DNA from: CAYVMN01 sp043808585
GTDB lineage: Bacteria; Desulfobacterota; DSM-4660; Desulfatiglandales; Desulfatiglandaceae
Assembly (NCBI GenBank): GCA_043808585.1
Contig: JAZDES010000241.1
Location: 1-6,089, forward strand
DNA: 6,089 nt
Direction: 5' to 3'
Part shown: positions 1 through 5,259 of the stretch, in pieces
Position numbering within the stretch: the first letter of the stretch is position 1
How the letters are laid out: each line of letters starts with the position of its first letter
Made by a program: the position numbers and the translations under genes
Notes under the pieces: model-generated
The model's input: the letters and a program-made list of their open reading frames with translations, nothing else
What the model was told of the DNA's origin: nothing
Database searches by the model: none

Positions 1-273
1 GATGTAATCGGGACACAGGCAGGGGAGAGGGCTCTTCATAGGGACATCCTCTTATGGGGCTGTTCCGTAACGAGGTTCAAGACCTCACTGCCGTTCTTTG
101 AAATGATGCCGTCCTTTACGTCCTTTGGAAAAAAGACCCTCGCGGTCCTATGCCTTTCTTTCAAAACGCTAAAGTGTTACCCCTTGAGAAATAGCTTTCA
201 AGTTTCACTGGGCAGGCGGGGTAACGTATGATTGCAAAGGATGAGAGGGTGCAGCCAATTGCTATGAAGGCCA
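1..273. other. Unassigned left-edge region with open frames, no recognised gene
   Basis: No gene can be assigned here. On the + strand, frame 1 is open from the edge to a TGA at 229-231 (76 codons), but the translation resembles no family I know. On the - strand a frame is open from 176 down to 39 with its stop at 36-38. From a TTG at 164-162 it would encode 42 residues, including the protein-like stretches KDGIISKNGSEVLNLV and TEQPHKRMSL. Neither frame has a convincing ribosome binding site. Small hairpins are present: GAGGT/ACCTC at 72-86, and GACC/GGTC at 135-147, which on the - strand is followed by a run of T. It may be the end of a dispersed element or of a gene lying further left. Confidence 0.3.
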
Positions 274-300
274 TTGACAAAAGTGTTCAATAGTTATAAT
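274..300 (+). promoter_or_regulatory. Candidate sigma-70 promoter for psd-pssA
   Basis: A perfect -35 box TTGACA (274-279) and a perfect -10 box TATAAT (295-300) face psd. The spacer is only 15 bp, shorter than the optimal 17, so strength is uncertain. Transcription would begin near 307, giving a leader of about 40 nt before the TTG start of psd. It is the best promoter candidate for the phospholipid genes, and rsmD-coaD may be read from it too. Confidence 0.55.
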
Positions 301-344
301 CTAGATTGGATGGAGAGAATTTGTCACGTCGCGGATGAATATCG

Positions 345-1028
345 TTGAGCACCTACGGTGCCCCTCTTATGGACGAATCACGCATTAAAAACAAATGGCC
401 AGTGGCCAAGGAGGGATTTCCATTCCTCATTATTGGCTGTGGCTTAACCTTCCTGCTTGCCTATTTTGGCGCCCTTTTCTTGTCTTTCCCTGTAGCCGCG
501 GCAACCCTATTTGTCGCCTTTTTTTTCAGGGACCCTGACCGAATCAATTATGTCAGCAGGAAGGCAGTTGTGGCACCTGCGGACGGAAAAATACTGGAAG
601 TCCGGCGGCTTGAGGACGGGAATAATCCCTTGGGTCAAGCGGCAATCAAGATAAGCGTCTTCATGACGGTCTTCAATGTCCATGTAAATCGGATTCCGGT
701 TTCGAGCGTTATCAAGGAAGTCACCTACAATCCGGGGAGGTTTTTTTCCGCCAATCTGGACAAGGCCTCAAAGTATAACGAAAACAATAGGATCACTTTA
801 GAGTCCCATGATGCCCATAAGGTCGTCTTCGTCCAAATTGCAGGCCTTATAGCGAGGCGCATTGCCTGCTGGGTCAAGGCTGGGGACCAAGTGATGGCAG
901 GCCAAAGGTTCGGGCTCATACGATTCGGCTCCAGGGTAGATCTATTTCTTCCTGACGACACCCAGATCTCTGCCCGCATAAATCAAAAAGTGAGAGCAGG
1001 ACAAACAATTATCGGGTATCTATCATGA
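345..1028 (+). CDS. psd: Phosphatidylserine decarboxylase proenzyme, short form
   Basis: It decarboxylates phosphatidylserine to phosphatidylethanolamine at the inner membrane, directly after PssA in the pathway. The 227-aa protein is of the short (archaeal/Psd-A-like) class. Residues 25-61 are strongly hydrophobic and probably anchor it in the membrane, followed by FFRDPDR. Family motifs are visible: APADG (Asp80), FNVHVNRIP (His113) and RFGS (193-196). Self-cleavage between Gly195 and Ser196 would yield a beta chain and a small alpha chain whose Ser196 becomes the pyruvoyl group. Start: TTG 345 follows a weak GGATGA six bases upstream, and an in-frame TGA at 336 blocks anything earlier. ATG 369 (219 aa) is a real alternative but has no clear ribosome binding site. 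The stop overlaps the pssA start (ATGA), so the two are probably translationally coupled. Confidence 0.93.
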   Translation: MSTYGAPLMDESRIKNKWPVAKEGFPFLIIGCGLTFLLAYFGALFLSFPVAAATLFVAFFFRDPDRINYVSRKAVVAPADGKILEVRRLEDGNNPLGQAAIKISVFMTVFNVHVNRIPVSSVIKEVTYNPGRFFSANLDKASKYNENNRITLESHDAHKVVFVQIAGLIARRIACWVKAGDQVMAGQRFGLIRFGSRVDLFLPDDTQISARINQKVRAGQTIIGYLS

Positions 1029-1813
1029 AAGCACGGCGAAAAAAGAGACCAAGGAAGAGAAGGAGGCGGGGCGTTTATGTACTGCCCACCCTGTTCACAT
1101 CTGCCAGCCTTTTCTGCGGATTTTACGCCATCATAGCAGCTATCCGCGGAGAGTTCGAAATGTCGGCAACGGCAATTCTTGTATCCGCGGTTTTTGATTC
1201 CCTGGATGGAAGGATAGCGCGCCTTACCCGGACGACGAGCCATTTTGGGGCTGAATACGATTCTCTCTCTGACCTGGTCGCCTTTGGGGTCGCACCAGGG
1301 GTACTGGCCTTCCAATGGGCCTTAGGGCACTTCGATCGGTTGGGTTGGCTTGCCTGTTTCATGTATGTAATATGCGGGGCACTCCGCCTTGCCCGTTTCA
1401 ACGTGCAAAAAGCTACCCTTGAGCCCAATTATTTCAAGGGATTGCCAATACCTGGCGCAGCAGCCTTTATCGCCGCGCTGGTCCTTTTTATGACCGCATT
1501 GGGGGCGGAGCCCGAATCCAGACATACCTTGATTATTGTATTGATATATATCCTGTCCTTTCTCATGGTAAGTTCCTTAAATTATCTGAGCTTCAAAGAA
1601 TTTAAACTCAGTAGGAGGAAACCGTTCAACGTCTTGGTGGCCCTTATCCTGATACTAATAGTAATCGCCTACAGGCCAAGGATCATGCTTTTCTTCATCC
1701 TGCTAACTTATATTGCGTCAGGGCCAGTTATCACCATATATCGATTACGTAAAAAGAAAGTAGGGGCCGAACTCCCCCTCGGAGATATCCCCCCAGCAGC
1801 CAAACGGGACTAG
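1025..1813 (+). CDS. pssA: CDP-diacylglycerol-serine O-phosphatidyltransferase
   Basis: This membrane enzyme joins CDP-diacylglycerol and L-serine to make phosphatidylserine, the substrate of the adjacent Psd. The 262-aa protein shows the complete CDP-alcohol phosphatidyltransferase signature: Asp58, Asp61-Gly62, Ala65-Arg66, Gly75, Asp79 and Asp83 with the canonical spacing (DG-x2-AR-x8-G-x3-D-x3-D). These residues bind the metal ions and the CDP group. Further family motifs are LPTLFTSASLFCGFYAI, GALRLARFNV and FKGLPIPGAA. Several hydrophobic segments follow (around 143-157, 166-185, 202-216 and 218-236), ending in a polar tail. The first 16 residues are very basic, likely cytoplasmic and near acidic lipids. 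It belongs to the short, multi-spanning bacterial type II PssA group, not the peripheral E. coli type. It overlaps psd by 4 bp. Confidence 0.95.
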   Translation: MKARRKKRPRKRRRRGVYVLPTLFTSASLFCGFYAIIAAIRGEFEMSATAILVSAVFDSLDGRIARLTRTTSHFGAEYDSLSDLVAFGVAPGVLAFQWALGHFDRLGWLACFMYVICGALRLARFNVQKATLEPNYFKGLPIPGAAAFIAALVLFMTALGAEPESRHTLIIVLIYILSFLMVSSLNYLSFKEFKLSRRKPFNVLVALILILIVIAYRPRIMLFFILLTYIASGPVITIYRLRKKKVGAELPLGDIPPAAKRD

Positions 1814-1879
1814 GATAGTTGATCCGCGATCCCGCTTCTGCCATGGCTGATCGGTGGTAGTGGTATTCGGCGCTGACCC

Positions 1880-2440
1880 ATGAGAATCACAGGCGGGCAA
1901 ATGAAAGGCCGTCTCCTGGCATCTCCAAAGGGCTTCGGAATTCGGCCCACTTCTGATCTGGTAAGAGAGGCGGTCTTCAACATCATCGGCCAGGACTTAT
2001 CCGACCAAAAGGTCCTAGACCTCTTTTCCGGAACTGGAAGTCTAGGGCTGGAGGCCCTGAGTAGGGGGGCTTCATGTGCCTTTTTTGTGGACAACTCCCA
2101 GCAATCGATCAGCCTGATACGAAAAAATTTGACCCTGTTGGGCTATAAGGGTCGTGGGGTAATCATAAGAAGAGACCTCAGGAAAAGGTTTTCTCAAGAC
2201 CACTCCATTCTGAAGGAAAGATTTGGCGTGGTTTTTCTTGACCCGCCCTACCGAAAAGGTTTAGTCTCCTTCTGGCTTGAGGAACTGTCAGTCAGAGGTC
2301 CCCTTTCCTCCGGAGCGCTGGTAATAGCCGAATCAGCGGGGAATGAGAAATTCCCGCTCTCCCTGGAAAACATTAGGATGCTCGACTCCAGGCTTTATGG
2401 GGATACGCGTATAACCATATATGGATACGGAGAAAAATAA
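1880..2440 (+). CDS. rsmD: 16S rRNA (guanine(966)-N(2))-methyltransferase
   Basis: It methylates N2 of G966 in 16S rRNA of the small subunit, using S-adenosylmethionine. The 186-aa length is normal for RsmD. The N-terminus MRITGGQMKGR and the IRPTSDLVREAVFNII segment (21-36) are typical of the family. Motif I, the SAM-binding loop DLFSGTGSLGLEALSRGA, spans 47-64. The amino-methyltransferase motif IV, DPPY, is at 121-124. The ATG at 1880 is the first possible start after an in-frame TGA at 1874. The ribosome binding site is weak, so translation may depend on the upstream message. It lies 66 bp after pssA and its stop overlaps the coaD start by one base (TAATG). The rsmD-coaD pair is widely conserved in bacteria. 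Confidence 0.95.
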   Translation: MRITGGQMKGRLLASPKGFGIRPTSDLVREAVFNIIGQDLSDQKVLDLFSGTGSLGLEALSRGASCAFFVDNSQQSISLIRKNLTLLGYKGRGVIIRRDLRKRFSQDHSILKERFGVVFLDPPYRKGLVSFWLEELSVRGPLSSGALVIAESAGNEKFPLSLENIRMLDSRLYGDTRITIYGYGEK

Positions 2441-2937
2441 TGATTAAGAGGACAGCCGTCTATCCGGGGTTTTTTGACCCTGTTACCAACGGGCATTTGA
2501 GTGTTGTAAAGCGTGCCTTGCAGATATTTGATAAGCTGATTATCGCCATCTTGAACAACCCCCAGAAAGTCCCCCTCTTTTCCATAGAAGAGAGGATCTC
2601 TATGATAAAAGAGGCCGTCAGTGACGAACCGAATGTTGAGGTGGACACCTTTGACGGACTGCTGGTGGACTATGCAGTAAAAAAGAACTCAAATGTCATT
2701 CTGAGAGGGCTGAGGGCCCTGTCTGATTTTGAATATGAATTCCAGATGGCCCTCATGAATCGAAAACTGAACAGGCATATCCAGTCTCTTTTCTTAATGA
2801 CGGACTACAAATGGTTCTATACAAGCTCCACGATCATCAAAGAGGCAGCGAGCTTTGGAGGCGACATCAGCGGCCTGGTTCCTAAGATCGTAAACCAAAA
2901 GCTGAAAGAAAAATTCCGTCATTCAAAAAATGCTTGA
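2440..2937 (+). CDS. coaD: Phosphopantetheine adenylyltransferase
   Basis: It transfers AMP from ATP to 4'-phosphopantetheine, giving dephospho-CoA, the penultimate step of CoA synthesis. The 165-aa cytosolic protein has the nucleotidyltransferase motif TNGH (16-19), the substrate lysine in NNPQKVPLFS (Lys43), GLLVDYA (73-79), ILRGLRALSDFEYEFQMA (87-104; Arg92 matches E. coli Arg91), and the ATP-loop SSTIIKE (129-135) followed by GGDISGLVP. One odd residue is Phe11 in PGFFDP: the usual sequence is PGSFDP or PGTFDP, where the Ser/Thr contacts substrate. The rest is well conserved, so it is probably functional. It is translationally coupled to rsmD, and its TGA stop lies inside the -35 box of the next promoter. 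Confidence 0.95.
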   Translation: MIKRTAVYPGFFDPVTNGHLSVVKRALQIFDKLIIAILNNPQKVPLFSIEERISMIKEAVSDEPNVEVDTFDGLLVDYAVKKNSNVILRGLRALSDFEYEFQMALMNRKLNRHIQSLFLMTDYKWFYTSSTIIKEAASFGGDISGLVPKIVNQKLKEKFRHSKNA

Positions 2938-2962
2938 CACCTTTTTCGACATAAGCCATATT
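2934..2962 (+). promoter_or_regulatory. Candidate sigma-70 promoter of ihfA
   Basis: A consensus -35 box TTGACA (2934-2939) is followed, after a 17-bp spacer, by CATATT (2957-2962; 4 of 6 matches to the -10 consensus). The predicted start is near 2969, leaving a leader of about 60 nt before the GTG start of ihfA. The coaD stop codon (2935-2937) lies within the -35 box, so ihfA can be transcribed separately from the upstream cluster. Confidence 0.6.
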
Positions 2963-3014
2963 TCTTACTGGAAAATTTTGACTTCCAGGCCATTTGGCCA
3001 AAAATGCCTTAGAC

Positions 3015-3023
3015 AAGGAGGAG
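3015..3023 (+). promoter_or_regulatory. Strong ribosome binding site that fixes the ihfA start
   Basis: AAGGAGGAG lies 6 nt before the GTG at 3030. This sets the start of ihfA there, and not at the in-frame TTG at 2994 that a longest-frame search would pick. Confidence 0.85.
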
Positions 3024-3029
3024 CATAAG

Positions 3030-3323
3030 GTGGCCCTGACCAAAGAACGGATCATTGATAACATCTACCACCAGGTTGGGCTTGGCAAGAGCCAATCCCG
3101 GGTTGTTGTGGAAAAACTCCTTGAGATCATTAAGCGGACCATGGAGAAAGGAGAAGATCTTTTGATCAGTGGCTTTGGCAAGTTTGTGATAAAGAAGAAG
3201 TCAGAGAGAAGGGGAAGGAACCCCCAAACCACCGAAGACCTTAAATTAAGGGCGAGGAGGGTTGTTGTATTTAAGACCTCCGGAGTTCTCAGAAACAAGA
3301 TAAATCGAGGCCCTAAAGGCTAA
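3030..3323 (+). CDS. ihfA: Integration host factor alpha-type DNA-binding protein (HU/IHF family)
   Basis: This is a small nucleoid protein that bends DNA as a dimer and supports recombination, replication and transcription, notably at sigma-54 promoters. From GTG 3030 the product is 97 aa, the usual family length, and begins MALTKERII as IHF-alpha proteins do. The HU/IHF signature is clear: GEDLLISGFGKF (41-52), then the DNA-contacting arm RGRNPQT (61-67), whose Pro65 would intercalate at the DNA kink, and ARRVVVFKTSGVLRNKIN at the C-terminus. The MALTK start and ISGFGKF favour IHF-alpha over HU, but the partner subunit is not in the window. A reading from TTG 2994 adds 12 unlikely residues. 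The gene is convergent with rlpA, with an 11-bp overlap of coding ends. Confidence 0.88.
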   Translation: MALTKERIIDNIYHQVGLGKSQSRVVVEKLLEIIKRTMEKGEDLLISGFGKFVIKKKSERRGRNPQTTEDLKLRARRVVVFKTSGVLRNKINRGPKG

Positions 3324-4098
3324 CCACGAAGGCCCCTTCAAAACCCATATCTTCTAATCTCTTCTGCATTTGGCTGGCCTTCTCAAGGCTGTCTGATTTT
3401 GAAACCCTTACTCGGTAAATAATTTCCTTTTCTCCGTCCTTATGGACAGCCACCTCCACATAGGAAAAGATCACCTTGAGTCGATCAGCAAGAACAAGCG
3501 CGTTCTTCTTGTTACTGAATGCCCCCACCTGAACAGTAAATTCACCCCTATTTAGATCTCTCGTTTCCACCACGGGCACTGTCCCCACCGGCGATTTAAG
3601 TTCCCCTACCTCTTTTCCGAGTGCTATTACCTTTACCTTTGAAACACCAGGGGCGATCAGGTCCATCGCCTTTGCTGCCGCATAAGACAAATCGATAATC
3701 CTCCCTTTCACGAAGGGGCCCCTATCGGTTATCTTGACGACAATCTCCTTATTGTTGTCGAGGTTTAAGACCTTCACATAGGTGCCGAGGGGTAGGGTCT
3801 TATGGGCAGCGGACTGTTTATACATGTCAAACAATTCGCCACTTGAAGTGGGCCGCCCATGGAACTCTTCTCCATACCAGGAGGCATCTCCTGACTGCAC
3901 AAAGCCCTCCGATTCGGGTAAGGGATAATAACGCACTCCGTTGACCACGTACGGCCTCAGACCAGGGTCTTTATATGTTGGTGGAAGGACAATAAGTTTG
4001 TTGGGAGGAATTGGAGTTGGCTTGATGTAAGGCTTTTCTCTTGCGCATGCTGTCAGGCCTAACCACATAGACAGGGCCGGGATCAGAATCTTTTTCAT
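3313..4098 (-). CDS. rlpA: RlpA-like septal ring lytic transglycosylase lipoprotein with SPOR domain
   Basis: RlpA proteins are outer-membrane lipoproteins that cleave glycan strands lacking stem peptides, helping daughter cells separate. The 261-aa precursor has a lipoprotein signal peptide with lipobox LTAC; Cys18 would be lipidated, and the following Ala allows outer-membrane sorting. A proline-rich linker (about 24-48) follows. The double-psi beta-barrel RlpA domain spans about 70-160 (ASWYGEEFHGRPTSSGE, AAHKTLPLGT, VKITDRGPF, GRIIDLS). Glu88, His99 and Asp125 have the same spacing as the catalytic residues I recall for Pseudomonas RlpA (Glu120, His131, Asp157), so activity is likely. The C-terminal SPOR domain (about 187-260, starting FTVQVGAFSNKKNA) should bind denuded septal peptidoglycan. 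The ATG at 4098 has only a weak ribosome binding site. The next gene upstream is divergent. Confidence 0.92.
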   Translation of the reverse strand: MKKILIPALSMWLGLTACAREKPYIKPTPIPPNKLIVLPPTYKDPGLRPYVVNGVRYYPLPESEGFVQSGDASWYGEEFHGRPTSSGELFDMYKQSAAHKTLPLGTYVKVLNLDNNKEIVVKITDRGPFVKGRIIDLSYAAAKAMDLIAPGVSKVKVIALGKEVGELKSPVGTVPVVETRDLNRGEFTVQVGAFSNKKNALVLADRLKVIFSYVEVAVHKDGEKEIIYRVRVSKSDSLEKASQMQKRLEDMGFEGAFVVSL

Positions 4099-4400
4099 CT
4101 TATACCATTATGAAGGATTTATGTTCCTCAGAACTGGCTCCTCCTGTCAATCTTAGAAAAAAAAGCCCTCTCAATCAACCCCATTCCTAGGGTGCGTTCA
4201 TGGTTCTCGTCAGATTTGCCCCATTTACCTCTCAGATAGCAAAGAATGCCTTCTTGACACTTTCGATTTTGCTTGACATGAAAACGAACTTTCTTTAGCC
4301 TTCGGTAGTAACTATATTGTAACTATAATGTAATCACTAACCCGCTACCTAAATGGACCTGAATTTCCTGTTTTCCACTCTCTATGGAAAGGCTTAACTT
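4099..4400. promoter_or_regulatory. Divergent intergenic region between rlpA and the short-chain dehydrogenase gene
   Basis: These 302 bp separate divergent genes and should hold both promoters. Toward the dehydrogenase gene there are two CTTGACA copies 19 bp apart (4253-4259 and 4272-4278) and a consensus TATAAT at 4324-4329 inside direct repeats. Toward rlpA, TTGACA occurs on the - strand (4150-4145) but no good -10 lies 16-18 bp away; a CATAAT on the - strand (4112-4107) sits very close to the start codon. A run of eight A at about 4155-4162 has no hairpin that would make it a terminator. No convincing small gene is present. Confidence 0.6.
4308..4340 (+). repeat. 11-bp direct repeats overlapping a TATAAT -10 box
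   Basis: GTAACTATATT (4308-4318) and GTAACTATAAT (4319-4329) are adjacent copies differing at one base. A weaker third copy, GTAATCACTAA (4330-4340), follows directly. The period is about one helical turn, so a protein could bind successive copies on one face of the DNA. The second copy contains a perfect TATAAT (4324-4329), while the -35 position (4301-4306, TTCGGT) is poor, as in activator-dependent promoters. Transcription would start near 4336, about 65 nt before the dehydrogenase start codon. The regulator is unknown. Confidence 0.5.
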
Positions 4401-5153
4401 ATGAGATTGAAAGATAAAATTGCCCTGGTTACGGGAAGCAGCCGAGGTGTTGGCAGGGCCGTTGCCGTGGCCTTCGCAAAGGAGGGGGCAAAGGTAGTAG
4501 TAAATTACACCTCCAACGAAAAAGCGGCCTCTGAAGTCGTTGATATCATAGGGCGGATGGGGAGCGAGGCCATTTCAATAAAGGCGGATGTCGCACGGAA
4601 ATCCGATGCAGAACATCTGGTCTCAGCCGGCGTTGAGACATTTGGAAGATTGGACATCCTGGTCAATAATGCAGGATTTACTAGGCCTGCCATGATGGTC
4701 AAGATGACTGAAGAGGAGTGGGACCAGGTAGTTGACATCCACTTAAAAGGGGCCTTTCTCTGTTCGCAGGCTGCTGCGATTCATATGAAGGAGCGGAACA
4801 GTGGGAAGATCATCAATGTGATGTCTGTTGCCGGACTCGTAGGTACTGTTGGGCAGATCAATTATAGCGCAGCTAAAGGGGGCATCCTGAGCATGACAAA
4901 ATCCATTGCAAGGGAGCTTGCCCGTTATAATGTCTGTGCCAATGTAATATCCCTGGGTATAGTGGCAACTGATATGACAGAGAAGATAAGGTCCGACGAG
5001 AAACTAAAAGAGGTTTATATGAATAGGATTCTCCTCAGACGCTTTGCTGAACCCGAGGACATATCACCGGCCTTCGTGTTCTTGGCCTCTGATGAGAGCA
5101 ATTACATCACAGGCCAGCTACTCTGTGTGGACGGTGGTTACGGGATGATCTAG
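4401..5153 (+). CDS. FabG-like short-chain dehydrogenase/reductase, probable hydroxyacyl-CoA dehydrogenase
   Basis: This 250-aa classical short-chain dehydrogenase would oxidise or reduce a 3-hydroxy/3-oxoacyl thioester with NAD(P). The Rossmann motif TGSSRGVG is at 11-18, ADV at 62-64, NNAG at 89-92, and the catalytic residues are Ser142, Tyr155 and Lys159 (YSAAK). It ends with the FabG-like VDGGYGMI. The second strand ends NYTSNE with no acidic residue, which fits NADP(H). Oddities: the usual active-site Asn is His114 (DIHLKG), the usual PG after the catalytic helix is LG (Leu185), and the position of the ACP-binding Arg172 of E. coli FabG is Tyr176. With the neighbouring had-like gene, these suggest a catabolic acyl-CoA substrate, not acyl-ACP; 3-hydroxypimeloyl-CoA is one possibility. 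The ribosome binding site GGAAAGG (4386-4392) lies 8 nt before ATG. Family confidence is high, substrate confidence low. Confidence 0.88.
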   Translation: MRLKDKIALVTGSSRGVGRAVAVAFAKEGAKVVVNYTSNEKAASEVVDIIGRMGSEAISIKADVARKSDAEHLVSAGVETFGRLDILVNNAGFTRPAMMVKMTEEEWDQVVDIHLKGAFLCSQAAAIHMKERNSGKIINVMSVAGLVGTVGQINYSAAKGGILSMTKSIARELARYNVCANVISLGIVATDMTEKIRSDEKLKEVYMNRILLRRFAEPEDISPAFVFLASDESNYITGQLLCVDGGYGMI

Positions 5154-5166
5154 AAGACGGCCAAAA

Positions 5167-5231
5167 AGTTAAATAGTCAAATAGTTGAGTAGTTGAATTA
5201 TCAAACTACTTAACCATTCAACGAGTCAACT
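5167..5231. repeat. Mirrored array of 8-bp repeats (four direct, four inverted)
   Basis: Four consecutive 8-bp units lie on the + strand: AGTTAAAT (5167), AGTCAAAT (5175), AGTTGAGT (5183) and AGTTGAAT (5191). After a single T at 5199 come four units that match the same motif on the - strand; read as reverse complement they are AGTTTGAT (5200-5207), GGTTAAGT (5208-5215), CGTTGAAT (5216-5223) and AGTTGACT (5224-5231). The approximate unit is AGTTGAAT. The best single hairpin pairs 5180-5198 with 5216-5234 (17 of 19 bases) around a 17-nt loop. The element is A+T-rich and fills most of the gap between the two dehydrogenase genes. No T run follows it, so it is not a standard terminator. Confidence 0.85.
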
Positions 5232-5246
5232 ATTCACCTAAGAGAA

Positions 5247-5253
5247 AAGGAGG
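5247..5253 (+). promoter_or_regulatory. Strong ribosome binding site of the had-like gene
   Basis: AAGGAGG is followed 6 nt later by the ATG at 5260. It supports this start and efficient translation of the dehydrogenase that runs off the right edge. Confidence 0.85.
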
Positions 5254-5259
5254 CGTAAA

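Noticed and set aside
983..1525. Long reverse-strand open frames across psd-pssA
   Set aside because: They are shadows of the clearly identified forward genes and show no family motifs or ribosome binding sites.
2988..2999. Short palindrome GGCCATTTGGCC upstream of ihfA
   Set aside because: Only a 5-bp stem with a 2-nt loop; too small to claim an operator or terminator.
2994..3029. N-terminal extension of ihfA from TTG 2994
   Set aside because: It adds 12 residues not seen in the family, and the strong ribosome binding site inside this stretch serves GTG 3030.
4155..4200. Run of eight A that could be the U-tract of a - strand terminator
   Set aside because: No stable hairpin lies directly before the T run on the - strand, and there is no gene that would end there.
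4200..4298. Possible 32-codon hydrophobic peptide on the + strand before the dehydrogenase gene
   Set aside because: No ribosome binding site, no recognisable family, and it overlaps the repeated CTTGACA boxes; likely a chance frame.
5167..5231. CRISPR array
   Set aside because: The units are 8 bp, contiguous without spacers, and switch orientation in the middle, unlike CRISPR repeats.
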